Of a DNA stretch of 64,000 bases, positions 49,889-59,291 are shown in pieces (position 1 is the first letter of the stretch; the number at the start of each line of letters is the position of its first letter). The stretch comes from Deinococcus terrestris. Its GTDB lineage: Bacteria > Deinococcota > Deinococci > Deinococcales > Deinococcaceae. Below the pieces are notes generated by a model. The model made no database searches, was not told the origin of the DNA, and saw nothing but the letters and a program-made list of their open reading frames with translations. The position numbers and the translations under genes are program-made. The stretch is from positions 1 through 64,000 of the forward strand of contig NZ_WBSL01000008.1 of assembly GCF_009377345.1 (NCBI RefSeq). The letters run 5' to 3'.

Positions 49889-50857
49889 ATGACGGCCACC
49901 ACCAAGACAGAACGGATTCTCGACATTCTGCAGCTGCTGGGAGACGGCGAGTGCAGCGCACGTGACCTTGTGCGGCGTCTGGGGCTGCCAGAACATCAGC
50001 TTCGCAGCGTGCAGCGTGACTTGCGGACACTGCTGGACCGCAACGTCTTGGAGGTGGCCTCATCTGGCCGCTACCGCCGTCCGCTCGGGACCAGCAGTCT
50101 CAACCCGGTGGAAGCCCTGGCGGTGTACTCGGCAACCCGGATGATGTACCACCACGCGGCGGAGTACAACGAGCACTATCTCCGGGCGATGGACAAGCTG
50201 GCGCGTCAGCTTCCGGAACGGGCGCGGCGTGTGGCGACCCTCGCGAGTGAAGCCTACCGGGGCAAACCCAACGCGGGCGGCTCCCGGACGTTCGAACTGG
50301 TCGCACAGGCGTGGCTGGAGGGTCGGGTGCTGCGCTTTCAGTACCACTCGCTCCAGAAAGTCAGCACGGTTGAGCTGGTGATCTACTTCATCGAACTCAG
50401 TCCACAGAACCGTCAGGCTTACGCCATCGGGGTCAACCGCCTCAAGGAGGGCGACCGGCCCTTCGTCTTCCGGCTCTCGCGGATGCGGGAGGCCCGGCTG
50501 CTGGCCGATGAGGGCGAGATTCCCGAGGATTTTCATCCCCTGAAATTCCTGTCGAACGCCTGGGGCATCATGACGGGCGATCCGGTGCGTGTGGAGCTGT
50601 TCTTCTCCCCGAGCGTCCGCGACCGGGTGGGGGAGACCCACCTGGGCGACAGCGCGGAAGTGAAGGTGTTGGGAAGCGGCCACACGCGCGTTGTCCTGAC
50701 CGTGGGAGGCTGGAAGGAGCTGATCCCCTGGGTTCTGGGCTGGGGGAGTGAGGTGGAGGTGCTGGAGCCGCCGGAGCTTCGGGAGGCGGTCGCTGGGGGT
50801 CATCAGGCAGCCGCAGCCCTGTACAGGGCTGGTGTTCCTCATGGGGCTGGCAATTGA
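49889..50857 (+). CDS. WYL-domain transcriptional regulator
   Basis: This 322-residue protein starts with a winged helix (TERILDILQLLGDGECSARD, then SVQRDLRTLL) and has a WYL domain from about residue 135 (WLEGRVLRFQYHS, then AYAIGVNRLKEGDRPFVF, then RLSRMREARLL), ending in a WCX-like region. WYL regulators commonly repress defence operons and respond to nucleic-acid ligands. It is co-transcribed with the YbjN-like gene. It faces, at 194 bases, the 3' end of the helicase/kinase operon, for which it is a candidate regulator. Confidence 0.88.
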   Translation: MTATTKTERILDILQLLGDGECSARDLVRRLGLPEHQLRSVQRDLRTLLDRNVLEVASSGRYRRPLGTSSLNPVEALAVYSATRMMYHHAAEYNEHYLRAMDKLARQLPERARRVATLASEAYRGKPNAGGSRTFELVAQAWLEGRVLRFQYHSLQKVSTVELVIYFIELSPQNRQAYAIGVNRLKEGDRPFVFRLSRMREARLLADEGEIPEDFHPLKFLSNAWGIMTGDPVRVELFFSPSVRDRVGETHLGDSAEVKVLGSGHTRVVLTVGGWKELIPWVLGWGSEVEVLEPPELREAVAGGHQAAAALYRAGVPHGAGN

Positions 50858-51051
50858 ACTTTACCGGACGCCAGAACGGGAAGGGGTTCTGAACGAGAAC
50901 GCCCCCCGGCACACACGGTGTCATCTGAAGTGGACAGGGTCACGGCACATTCGTGTCGGTTGTCCTGCCGCGGCGGATGACGCCGTTCCACCACGCTCAT
51001 TTCGCCGCGTGAAATGGGAAAGTGGTGCCTTTCAGAACCCCTGCAGGAGCA

Positions 51052-54000
51052 TCACTGTTTGCCAGAGAGCACAAGGGTGCCCTGCTGCTGGGTCAGCACG
51101 CCTGATTGAAGGGCAAACTCTATCAGGCCATCAATGCGGACCCTGTGGTCTGCCATGACTTTTTTCAAGCCGAGCAGCTCCAGACAGCCGGATGGCAGCT
51201 CCTGGCGCGTGATACCGACTGCTGAACCCACGACACGGTGGATGGTCCACAGCAGTTCCAGATCACTGACGTAGTCTAGGCTCTGCTCGTTCGCTGGACG
51301 GTCGGCCCTGGAACGGGGAAGCACCTCCAGGAGGCCAGGCAAGCAGACGAAAGCGCCCTGACGCTCCACCTGTCCAGTTTGGACCGCGAAGCTCAGAACA
51401 CTGTCAATGGTGTCCTGGACCCGGACGCCCTTGCGGGTGATATTTGCGGCCTTCATTAAGCGCCGGGCCAGCACCTCCTGATGAATCGGACCCTCCTGAC
51501 GCACGATCTCTACCAGGGCCAGCTGCAGCTGCTGTCGGTCCAGCTTGTGGAACTCCTCGCCGGAGCTGTGCAGTGTGGCTGCAGCTTCCCGGTACGGTGC
51601 GCCCTGCAGGACCAGGCTCTCGCTGACCGTGTCCGGCCAGAGCGATTCTTCCGTCTGGCCTCCAAGGGACAGGGAGTTGGAGTCCGGCGCTGGCCATGCC
51701 CAGGGGTCCTCGTCGGTGGACGGCGCGTCCTCGGCGCGAGGGGGCTCGGCATCAGGCTCTGGGCGGGCCGCGTCCTGGATGGCCTGCCGCACTCGCGCCA
51801 GCAGATCTTCCCGGGCGCTCTCCGGATCGCGGAACCACTCCACACTCCACAGGCGCAGGATCTGCCACCCGAACACCCCCAGCACGTCCTCGCGCAGGCG
51901 GTCGCGGTCGCGGACGCTGCGGGCCTGCTGATAACGCGGGCCGTCGAGTTCTATCCCCAGAACGTACTCGCCGGGCTTCTCCGGATGAACCACGGCCAGC
52001 TCAATGCGCGAAGCGCTGCTGCCCACCTGCTCGTGCACCTCGTAGCCTGCCCCGCGCAGCACCCCGGCCACCTGCTGCGGAAGTCCTACCTCCGCCTGAA
52101 CAGTAGAAGCTGCAGCCTGCTGCCCCTGTCCCCGGGAGCGCTCGAGAAACTGCTTGAAGGCGTGCAGTCCGCGGTGGCTGTCGGTGTCGTTCAGGCCCGT
52201 GATGTCTTCGGGAAGGAAGTTGGCGAACACCTCAATGCGCCGGCGGGCCCGGGTGATCAGCACATTGAGTCGACGCCAGCCGTCCGCCGTGCCCAGCGGA
52301 CCAAAGGCGCGGTAGAACTTCACGCCCCCTGTGCGGCCGTCTGGGGCAAAGCCGTACCCGACGCTGATCATGATGACGTCCCGCTCGTCTCCCTGCACGT
52401 TTTCCAGGTTCTTGACCACGAAGCGTTCAGGGGCCGTCTCGCTGAAAAACCGTTGGGTTTTTTCTTCCAGAGTGGGCACAAGACCCTCGATCCGGTCTGC
52501 GATCAACTTCTGCTGAGCGGCGCTGAACGTCACCACGGCCAGGCTTTCCTGAGGACGTTCCCGGGCGTGGCGCACCACCGCCTCAACCACCGCCTCCGCC
52601 TCGCCACGGTTGATGCGCTTCCCGCCGCGATCAAAGGAGGCTTCCCGGGGATCGAGGTGGTGGTATCTCAGCCCCAGGTCGTCGGCCTGCCCGCGCGCGC
52701 TCGGGAAGGTCACCAGTTCACCCTCGTAGAACGCCTCGTTGGAGGTCTGAATCAATGACTCGTGCTGACTGCGGTAGTGCCAGGTCAGGCTGCGGCGGTA
52801 CCCCGCGTACTGGGCCTCGAAGAGCGACAGCAGGGATTCGAGTCCAGCGGTATCGTCCTCGTCTTCCTCGTCTTGTCCACTGGCCTTGCCAAAGAAGTTG
52901 GTGGGCCCCAGCTGCTTGAGGTCTCCCACCACCACCGCCTGTCGGCCGCGGAGAAGCGAGCCCAGGGCGTCACTGGGCCTGACCTGTGACGCCTCATCGA
53001 AAATGACCACGTCGAAGGTCAGGCTCCCCAGCGGGATGAAGTTGGCCAGCGACAGCGGGCTCATCATAAAGACCGGCTTGATGGCCTGGATGGCTTTGCC
53101 AGCCACCTGCATCAGGTCACGGATGGGCAGCAGCCGCTTTTTCTTCGCGAATTCCCGCTGCAAGATCCCCACCTGCCCGACGCCACTGGCCTGCGGCACC
53201 CGTTGCAGGTAGGCCTGCTGCACCCGCAGGCGGTTGAGCGCGAACCGGTCCAGGTCGAGCTGACGGAACTGCCGGCGGCGGAGGTCCTGACGCTGCCGAT
53301 CGAAGCCGGCCAGGACCGGCCTGTCCTGAAAAGCATGGTCAATCAGCTCTGCGTACCACAGCAGCTCCGCAGCGGCTGGAAGCTGCCGCCCGCCCTCCCC
53401 CTGGGGAAGGGCCGCACCCAGGTCCAGCAGCCTGTCCAATCCGGCCTGCTTGAGGCGTGGCGCGAGGTTGTTCCAGCTGACCACGGCACTGAGGGCCTGC
53501 CGGTCGGCTTGCAGAGCGCGGGTCTGCTCCAGCAGCCTGTCCAGTGCGTCTCCACCGAAGCTGGGGTACTGGATGAGCTGCCGCACCTCACCAAGCGCTT
53601 CACGCACGGCGCTGCTGTGCCGTTCGAGGCTTGCCAGGTGGTCCTGGAGTGGCGTGCGGAGCGTCGGCGTGTTGGCCATCCCCACCACGAGCGTGGTGAC
53701 CCAGGTTGGGTGGGTCTGGGCCTGCCAGTGGGCGAGCCACTCCGCTTTCGCCGTGAGGTCCTCCCACGGCGTATCGAAACCGCGCAGATGGGGCCCCAGC
53801 AGGGTGTGCAGGTGCTCGTCTGGCTGAGCTGCTGCCTCACGGGCCAGCAGCTCGTCGAGCTGAGGGGCCGTGACCTCGGTGGGACCGCTCAGCGCCCGGC
53901 CCAGGGCCTGCCACGCCAGTGTGACCGTACGGGTGTCCGGCTGGGGGACCCGGCACAGCCAGTCCACCAGTTGCGTGACCAGCGCCCAGGGCACCTGCTC

Positions 54001-56274
54001 CAACTCGCCGAGTGGCAAGGGGGATTGCCGGGCCGCCGCCACCTGCGCCTGCCGCAGTTCCTGGTACTGCTCGGCGCTGGCAAGAAGACCCAGCACCTCA
54101 TCCAGAGGCCGGGATGCACGTAACCAGCCCTGTGCCTGACGGCGCGCCTGACGGACCCGGCCGTTCAGGAAGGCCAGTGGCGAGCGCCCCGCCGTGTCCA
54201 GAACCTCCCGGGTGTGCGCGAGGTCTGCCGATTCCGCGTCGAGGGCCTCCGGGTGCAAGTCCCGCAGCAGCTCTGCTTTCAGGGCCAGCAACTGCTCGCT
54301 CAGCTGGGCGACGTGGCTCAGGGTCTCCAGAACCCTGCCGGGTGCAGCGGGCACGGGCGTGTGGGCCGCACGGGCCTGCATCAGCCTCTGGGTCAGCTCA
54401 CGTTCGAGGGAGAGAAAGGCGTCCTGACGGCCACGCATCATTTTCAGAGTGGCGAGGGCGTCTTCCCACCGAGCGGCCTCCACGGCCAGACCCCCCAGGT
54501 CCGGGGCCCCCAGCAGGGTCTGCAACTGCGTGATCAGCAGATGGACGTCAGGCAACCCCGCAGCTTCCGGAATCTGCCAGCTCTGGCCCTGGGCCAGTTC
54601 TGTGCGGAGAGCGTGCCCGTGCGTTTCAAGCAGCTCCAGGGCCGTAGCCAGGCGTGCACGTTCCTGGGGCAATTCCGCTGCCTTCGGGCTGCCCCAGAGG
54701 GTGAGCTGCTGCGGCAGGCCCCGCTGCGCAATCCACTCGGCGAGTTCTTGGGTCAGCTGCCGGGCCAGTGCCCACTGCTGATCGGTCCAGGTCACAGTCC
54801 CGAAGGGTGGCCCGCCGCTCTGCAGCAACTGCTGGGCGTTGGAGAGTTGCGCTTGCAGCGCCAGCAGGCGTCCCATGGCCTCAAAGGGTGTGGTCCGTCC
54901 ACTTCCAGCGGGAGTATTCAGGGCGTGGGGGACGTCCTGCAACTGCGAGACCAGCTCAGCCAACCGCGCGTCCTCTCCCTGGTCAGGGACCGTGATGCGC
55001 CGCGCTTGCTGCATGGCCTGCTGCAGGGCGTCTCGCAGCGCCGTCTTCTTGGCGTCCTTGCTGTGCAGGGCCAGCACGGCGTGTCCCAGCCCCACCTTGC
55101 GCAGGCGGTCTTCCACCACGCTCAGGGCCGCTTCCTTCTCCGCGACGAACAGCACTGTTTTGCCCTGCGCGACCAGGCCCGCGATCATGTTGGTGATGGT
55201 CTGACTTTTCCCGGTCCCAGGCGGGCCCTGCAGCACCAGGTGCTGGCCCTGCAGCACGTGGTAGATCGCTTCGGCCTGCGAGCTGTCCGCGTCGAGCACG
55301 TGCCAGGCCCCAGGGCCCGTGGTGGCCTCGTCGAGGCTGTCCAGCACGGTGAGCCGCTCGTCGGACACCTGTCCGGCCAGCAGCGGCGCAATCAGGGGAT
55401 GCTCGTGCGGCGTGAGTCCCTCGGGCCAGCTGCCCGGCAACAGGTCCCGGTACATCAGGAACTTCGAGAAGGAGAAAAAGCCCAGAAAGGCCATCTCGGT
55501 GTCGACGGACCACGTCACGCTGCGGGAGGTGGTCGTCTCGGGGGCAAACCAGTCCTCCAGGTCCGCTCCCGCCGATACGGGCGTCATGCGGCTGCGCAGC
55601 GCTTCTTCCACCTGCGTGAAGTAGCTGCTGGGCAGCAGGTCCTCGCTGGCGGGCAGCTCAGGAAGGGTGAGTCCCTGCTCCCGCAGTTTCATCGCCAGTG
55701 TGAGGTTGCCCTGCAACTCATCCCCGGTGTAGACCAGCCGGAACCCGTCCGAGCGCGCCTGGCGTTCCAGGGTCACCGGAATCAGGAGGAGGGGGGCGAG
55801 TCGTGGTGAGTACGGATCATCACTGGTTTTGCGGTCCTCGAACCAGCGCAACTGGCCCAGCCCCAGATACAGGCAGTGCAGGCCCTGTTCTTCCAGAAAC
55901 TCGCGGCTGGTGCGGGCCGTCTGGATCAGGCGCTTTTGCAGGTCCAGGGAGTTGAGCGGCACCTGCACCTTCAGGTCGCCCTTGCGCAGCCCTGGCTGCC
56001 CTGCCCGCATGAACCCGGCGGGGTCCTCGTCGTCTTCCGGCAGGATGTCACGGGCGCCCTCGAAGACGACGGCGCGGCCCTCGGTCACCAGCGTGCGGAA
56101 CAGCTCATCCAGCGATGGCGTCTGCAGTTCCAGACGCTTGGGTTTGAGCTTCCCCTTGGCGTCGCGGGTCACGAAATGCAGCAGCGGGTTGCGGGTACTG
56201 AGGTCGAGCAGCAACTCTCGGTGCCGGGCCAGGGCGAGGTTCACGGTCTCCTGGCGGCTGAGCGTATCGGTCAT
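51052..56274 (-). CDS. DUF4011 Upf1-like helicase with Vsr-like nuclease and DUF3320 tail
   Basis: The protein has 1740 residues. The N-terminus (ARHRELLLDLSTRNPLLHF) is DUF4011. The SF1 helicase core (COG1112 type) shows Walker A VLQGPPGTGKSQT near residue 350, Walker B VVIFDEASQV near 1100 and VVVGDLKQLGPTNFF. A PD-(D/E)XK nuclease of the Vsr/DUF559 kind is near 1420-1520 (VLGIELDGPRYQQ, then RDRDRLREDVL and GWQILRLWSVEWF). The last 150 residues are DUF3320-like (VEIVRQEGPIHQEVLARR). It overlaps the kinase gene by ATGA. Related helicases occur in defence islands and in Mokosh-type systems. Confidence 0.88.
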   Translation of the reverse strand: MTDTLSRQETVNLALARHRELLLDLSTRNPLLHFVTRDAKGKLKPKRLELQTPSLDELFRTLVTEGRAVVFEGARDILPEDDEDPAGFMRAGQPGLRKGDLKVQVPLNSLDLQKRLIQTARTSREFLEEQGLHCLYLGLGQLRWFEDRKTSDDPYSPRLAPLLLIPVTLERQARSDGFRLVYTGDELQGNLTLAMKLREQGLTLPELPASEDLLPSSYFTQVEEALRSRMTPVSAGADLEDWFAPETTTSRSVTWSVDTEMAFLGFFSFSKFLMYRDLLPGSWPEGLTPHEHPLIAPLLAGQVSDERLTVLDSLDEATTGPGAWHVLDADSSQAEAIYHVLQGQHLVLQGPPGTGKSQTITNMIAGLVAQGKTVLFVAEKEAALSVVEDRLRKVGLGHAVLALHSKDAKKTALRDALQQAMQQARRITVPDQGEDARLAELVSQLQDVPHALNTPAGSGRTTPFEAMGRLLALQAQLSNAQQLLQSGGPPFGTVTWTDQQWALARQLTQELAEWIAQRGLPQQLTLWGSPKAAELPQERARLATALELLETHGHALRTELAQGQSWQIPEAAGLPDVHLLITQLQTLLGAPDLGGLAVEAARWEDALATLKMMRGRQDAFLSLERELTQRLMQARAAHTPVPAAPGRVLETLSHVAQLSEQLLALKAELLRDLHPEALDAESADLAHTREVLDTAGRSPLAFLNGRVRQARRQAQGWLRASRPLDEVLGLLASAEQYQELRQAQVAAARQSPLPLGELEQVPWALVTQLVDWLCRVPQPDTRTVTLAWQALGRALSGPTEVTAPQLDELLAREAAAQPDEHLHTLLGPHLRGFDTPWEDLTAKAEWLAHWQAQTHPTWVTTLVVGMANTPTLRTPLQDHLASLERHSSAVREALGEVRQLIQYPSFGGDALDRLLEQTRALQADRQALSAVVSWNNLAPRLKQAGLDRLLDLGAALPQGEGGRQLPAAAELLWYAELIDHAFQDRPVLAGFDRQRQDLRRRQFRQLDLDRFALNRLRVQQAYLQRVPQASGVGQVGILQREFAKKKRLLPIRDLMQVAGKAIQAIKPVFMMSPLSLANFIPLGSLTFDVVIFDEASQVRPSDALGSLLRGRQAVVVGDLKQLGPTNFFGKASGQDEEDEDDTAGLESLLSLFEAQYAGYRRSLTWHYRSQHESLIQTSNEAFYEGELVTFPSARGQADDLGLRYHHLDPREASFDRGGKRINRGEAEAVVEAVVRHARERPQESLAVVTFSAAQQKLIADRIEGLVPTLEEKTQRFFSETAPERFVVKNLENVQGDERDVIMISVGYGFAPDGRTGGVKFYRAFGPLGTADGWRRLNVLITRARRRIEVFANFLPEDITGLNDTDSHRGLHAFKQFLERSRGQGQQAAASTVQAEVGLPQQVAGVLRGAGYEVHEQVGSSASRIELAVVHPEKPGEYVLGIELDGPRYQQARSVRDRDRLREDVLGVFGWQILRLWSVEWFRDPESAREDLLARVRQAIQDAARPEPDAEPPRAEDAPSTDEDPWAWPAPDSNSLSLGGQTEESLWPDTVSESLVLQGAPYREAAATLHSSGEEFHKLDRQQLQLALVEIVRQEGPIHQEVLARRLMKAANITRKGVRVQDTIDSVLSFAVQTGQVERQGAFVCLPGLLEVLPRSRADRPANEQSLDYVSDLELLWTIHRVVGSAVGITRQELPSGCLELLGLKKVMADHRVRIDGLIEFALQSGVLTQQQGTLVLSGKQ

Positions 56275-59159
56275 GCGTGGGTCCTTTGCATCAGGGCAAC
56301 GATGCGGTCGCGGGTGGTCTTGGTCAGGCGCGCGAAGCCCAGCAGACGCGCCACCGTCACCACTTGCGTGTCGGGAAACTGATACGAATACATGGACTGC
56401 ACGAGCCGCACGGCTTCCTGCAGTTCCTCATCGCACACCAGATCTACAGAACGGTGGGGCAGTCCGGCGCGGTCGCGCACAGGTGGCCGCGTCATGCCAG
56501 GTGGCCACAGGAAATCGCCGCGCTGCACCACCTGTCCGTTCTGGACGGCCTTCTGCAGCACCTGCTCCAGGGCCGCAGCAATTCGCGAACCGACCTTGCC
56601 GACCCCGTGGGCGATCGCCACGCGGCGAAACACCTCGTGGCGGTGCACTGGGCCTTCGGCCTGCACCACTGCCTCCATCAGCGCGGCCAGGTCCGGTGCG
56701 GAGCGCCGGAGCAGATCTGTCTGAGGTTGAAGCGGCAGGACATGCTCCTGATAGGGCTCGGTGCCAGCGGTTCCCAGGGCCACGTCAGAAGGCGCGGCCG
56801 TGGTGCGGCTCGTCAGCAGCGCGGCCGCCGCGTGAAAGCCGTTGGTCAGCGGAGGAGGACCGCCGCCGGGCCCTGGCACTGGGGGTGTAATGGACTCCGG
56901 AGACGTCACCGGAGCCGGGGAGGGCGGGGCAGGGGAGACAGAGACAGGGCGGGTCGACACCGGGGGCACGGTGGGCTTCATGGGCGGTTGAAGGTCCGGC
57001 AGGGTTTGGTCCTGAACCGGCGCGAGATGCAGCAGGTCCACACGGTGCAGCCCGGCCACGGCCAGCATGCGGCCGTCCCGGCTGATGCTGGCGCGTAGCC
57101 CCCGACCCCCGGGCGCGGGGTGCGCGGCCAGTGGCTGGCCACTCTGGACGTCGTACAGCAGCAGTTCGTCTCCCAGTACACCCAGCATGCGGCCACCTGG
57201 ATTGAAGAAGAGGGTCTGGACGTCCCAGGGTGCCGCGAACGCACCAGTTTCACGTCCGCTGACGACGTCCCACAGCAGGACGCGTGCACCGTGGGACGTC
57301 GCGGCGCGCTGGCCGTCCTGACTGAGCGCGGCAGCAGTCACCGGAGCACCCGGAAGGGTCAGGGTCCGCAGTACCTTGAGGGTCTGGACCCGCAGCAGCG
57401 TCACGGCCGCAGCGTCTTGCCACAGCAGCAGTTGCCCGTCTGCAGAGAAGTGCAGGGCCTGGAGGTCAGCTTCCCGGCCCACCAGTTGCGCGACCTGGAC
57501 CGTCCGCACCTCGCCGTTTTTTCCCACGAGAAGCTCACCCTCACGCCCGGCCGCCGCGAGCGTGCCCTGGTGGGCGGCCAGCCTGACGGGGACAAAGGCG
57601 AGATTCAGCGCCTCGTCCATCGCCTGTCCATGGAAATCCCAGCGCCTGACCTTCCCTCCGTGTGTCCCGGTGTACAGCCCCGTCCCGTCTGCGGCAGCCG
57701 CAGACGTGCCGCTGAGGTCCAGCAGCCGTGTGCCGCGGCCGCTGCCAAAGGCCTGGAAGCGCCCGCTGGTGCTCAGGGTCCACAGCACGTGCACGGGGTC
57801 AGCAAAGCCCAGTTGCACAACGTCCGCTGCCGCCAGCTCCAAGCTCTGAAAGCCCTGGAACTTCGCGGACAGGGCGGGCAGTGGGGGACGCTGGGACCGG
57901 TTCGTGCTCGGCGCCCGCCAGACCTTGTCCGGCGTGGGCAGGTGAACGGGTTTCGGCAACGCGGCCAGGGCCTCGACCGCCAGGGCGAACTCCGGCAGCT
58001 CCCCGGGCCGGTCGTGCAGCGCCCGCACGACACCCGGGATGAGTCGGGCGAGTTCCTCAGCGGCGAGGCGCAGGTCACCGAACACCAGCAGCAGACCCTC
58101 CTGCAGCAGCGGGAGAAGGTCGAGGCTGCGCTTCAGGGACGCTTCCAGGTCATCCGGGGTAGCCAGGCCCGGAAGTCGTCCCTCCCGGCGTGCCCACAGG
58201 GCCAGCAGCGTCTGTGCCCACATCCGTCCAAAGGCGCTTTCGCTGACTGCGGGACTGGCGAGGCGCTGGCGCTGGAGTTCCTCAGCCAGTTCCAGCGCAC
58301 CGTAATCCTCCCGGCCGCCCTGAAGCAGGGCCAAGAAGGCCTCTGCCGTCTGAGGCCGCTGGGCCGGCTGAATCTGCAGGCCCTGGTCGATGGCCCGGCG
58401 CAACCCAGGCGGGTACGTCGGGTCCATTACGGGCAGCGGCGCTTCGCCTTGCAGGCGCGCCACGGGGACAGGGGGCACCTTCGCCGTGATGGCAAACAGC
58501 AGGGTGGCGGCCAAGGCGTACAGGTCGGTATACGGCCCGAATGTTCCCGTTTGCGCGTACTGCTCCAAGGGAGCGAAGCCGTGTGTGAGCACCACCGACA
58601 TCTCGATCTGCTGGTCCGGGGTATACGGCCGCGCCGCTCCAAAATCAATCAGCACCGGTGTGTCGTCCCGGGTCAGGAAAATGTTGTCGGGTTTGATGTC
58701 GCGGTGCAGCAGTCCGGCACGGTGTACCACGTCCAGGGCACCGGCAAGTTGCCGGGCCATGCGTAGCGCCGTTTCCGGGTTGAGTGGGCCCTCGTCCCTC
58801 AGGCGCTGCATCAGGGTGCGGCCCTCGATAAAATCCATCACGATGTACGCGGTGTCGCGGTCCTGAAACACGTCTTGCACCCGGACCACATGCTCTGATG
58901 AAAACCGGGCCAGGGCCCGGGCTTCCTCCACGAAGCTGCGCAGCATGGTGCTGAAGTACTCCGGCGACAGGTTGCCCGGAAGCTGAAGACCGGTGGCGGT
59001 GCGGACACTGCCCTGCGGAAACAGCTCCTTGATCACGACCGTGCGCTGAAGCAGCGCGTCCCGCGCCTGATAGGTGATGCCGAAGCCGCCCTGCCCCAGT
59101 GTTCGGAGAATCTGGTAACGGGAACCTTGGAGGGGACTGGTGGGGGACAGAGCAGACAT
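56271..59159 (-). CDS. Ser/Thr protein kinase with WD40 propeller and DUF3320-like tail
   Basis: A eukaryotic-like kinase domain (about residues 15-280) looks active. It has LGQGGFGITYQA, Lys in VVIKELFP, HRDIKPDNIFL near 154, LIDFGAA and the APLEQY region. A helical region follows, then a WD40-like propeller (about 420-720), a Pro-rich linker, and a C-terminal domain (about 820-962) that resembles the DUF3320 tail of the next gene (ALMEAVVQAEGPVHRHEVFRR). The ATG has AAGGA just upstream. This kinase plus a COG1112 helicase is the Mokosh type I theme in two proteins. The shared tail suggests they bind each other or the same partner. Confidence 0.88.
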   Translation of the reverse strand: MSALSPTSPLQGSRYQILRTLGQGGFGITYQARDALLQRTVVIKELFPQGSVRTATGLQLPGNLSPEYFSTMLRSFVEEARALARFSSEHVVRVQDVFQDRDTAYIVMDFIEGRTLMQRLRDEGPLNPETALRMARQLAGALDVVHRAGLLHRDIKPDNIFLTRDDTPVLIDFGAARPYTPDQQIEMSVVLTHGFAPLEQYAQTGTFGPYTDLYALAATLLFAITAKVPPVPVARLQGEAPLPVMDPTYPPGLRRAIDQGLQIQPAQRPQTAEAFLALLQGGREDYGALELAEELQRQRLASPAVSESAFGRMWAQTLLALWARREGRLPGLATPDDLEASLKRSLDLLPLLQEGLLLVFGDLRLAAEELARLIPGVVRALHDRPGELPEFALAVEALAALPKPVHLPTPDKVWRAPSTNRSQRPPLPALSAKFQGFQSLELAAADVVQLGFADPVHVLWTLSTSGRFQAFGSGRGTRLLDLSGTSAAAADGTGLYTGTHGGKVRRWDFHGQAMDEALNLAFVPVRLAAHQGTLAAAGREGELLVGKNGEVRTVQVAQLVGREADLQALHFSADGQLLLWQDAAAVTLLRVQTLKVLRTLTLPGAPVTAAALSQDGQRAATSHGARVLLWDVVSGRETGAFAAPWDVQTLFFNPGGRMLGVLGDELLLYDVQSGQPLAAHPAPGGRGLRASISRDGRMLAVAGLHRVDLLHLAPVQDQTLPDLQPPMKPTVPPVSTRPVSVSPAPPSPAPVTSPESITPPVPGPGGGPPPLTNGFHAAAALLTSRTTAAPSDVALGTAGTEPYQEHVLPLQPQTDLLRRSAPDLAALMEAVVQAEGPVHRHEVFRRVAIAHGVGKVGSRIAAALEQVLQKAVQNGQVVQRGDFLWPPGMTRPPVRDRAGLPHRSVDLVCDEELQEAVRLVQSMYSYQFPDTQVVTVARLLGFARLTKTTRDRIVALMQRTHA

Positions 59160-59291
59160 GATTCCTTTCCAGAGGTGGTGATGGTGAGAGGGGACGGACT
59201 GTGGCGATCATGTCAGGTGTCGTCTGACACGCGGCTCACACCTGCAGGAGCAGGAGGCCCCGTGCCGGGCTTTGCCAGGGTGAGCCGCAGG
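59160..59291. other. Gap between helicase-nuclease and kinase genes
   Basis: These 132 bases separate the AddA-like gene from the kinase gene on the same strand. They hold the kinase ribosome-binding site and possibly a promoter. No gene is seen. Confidence 0.4.
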
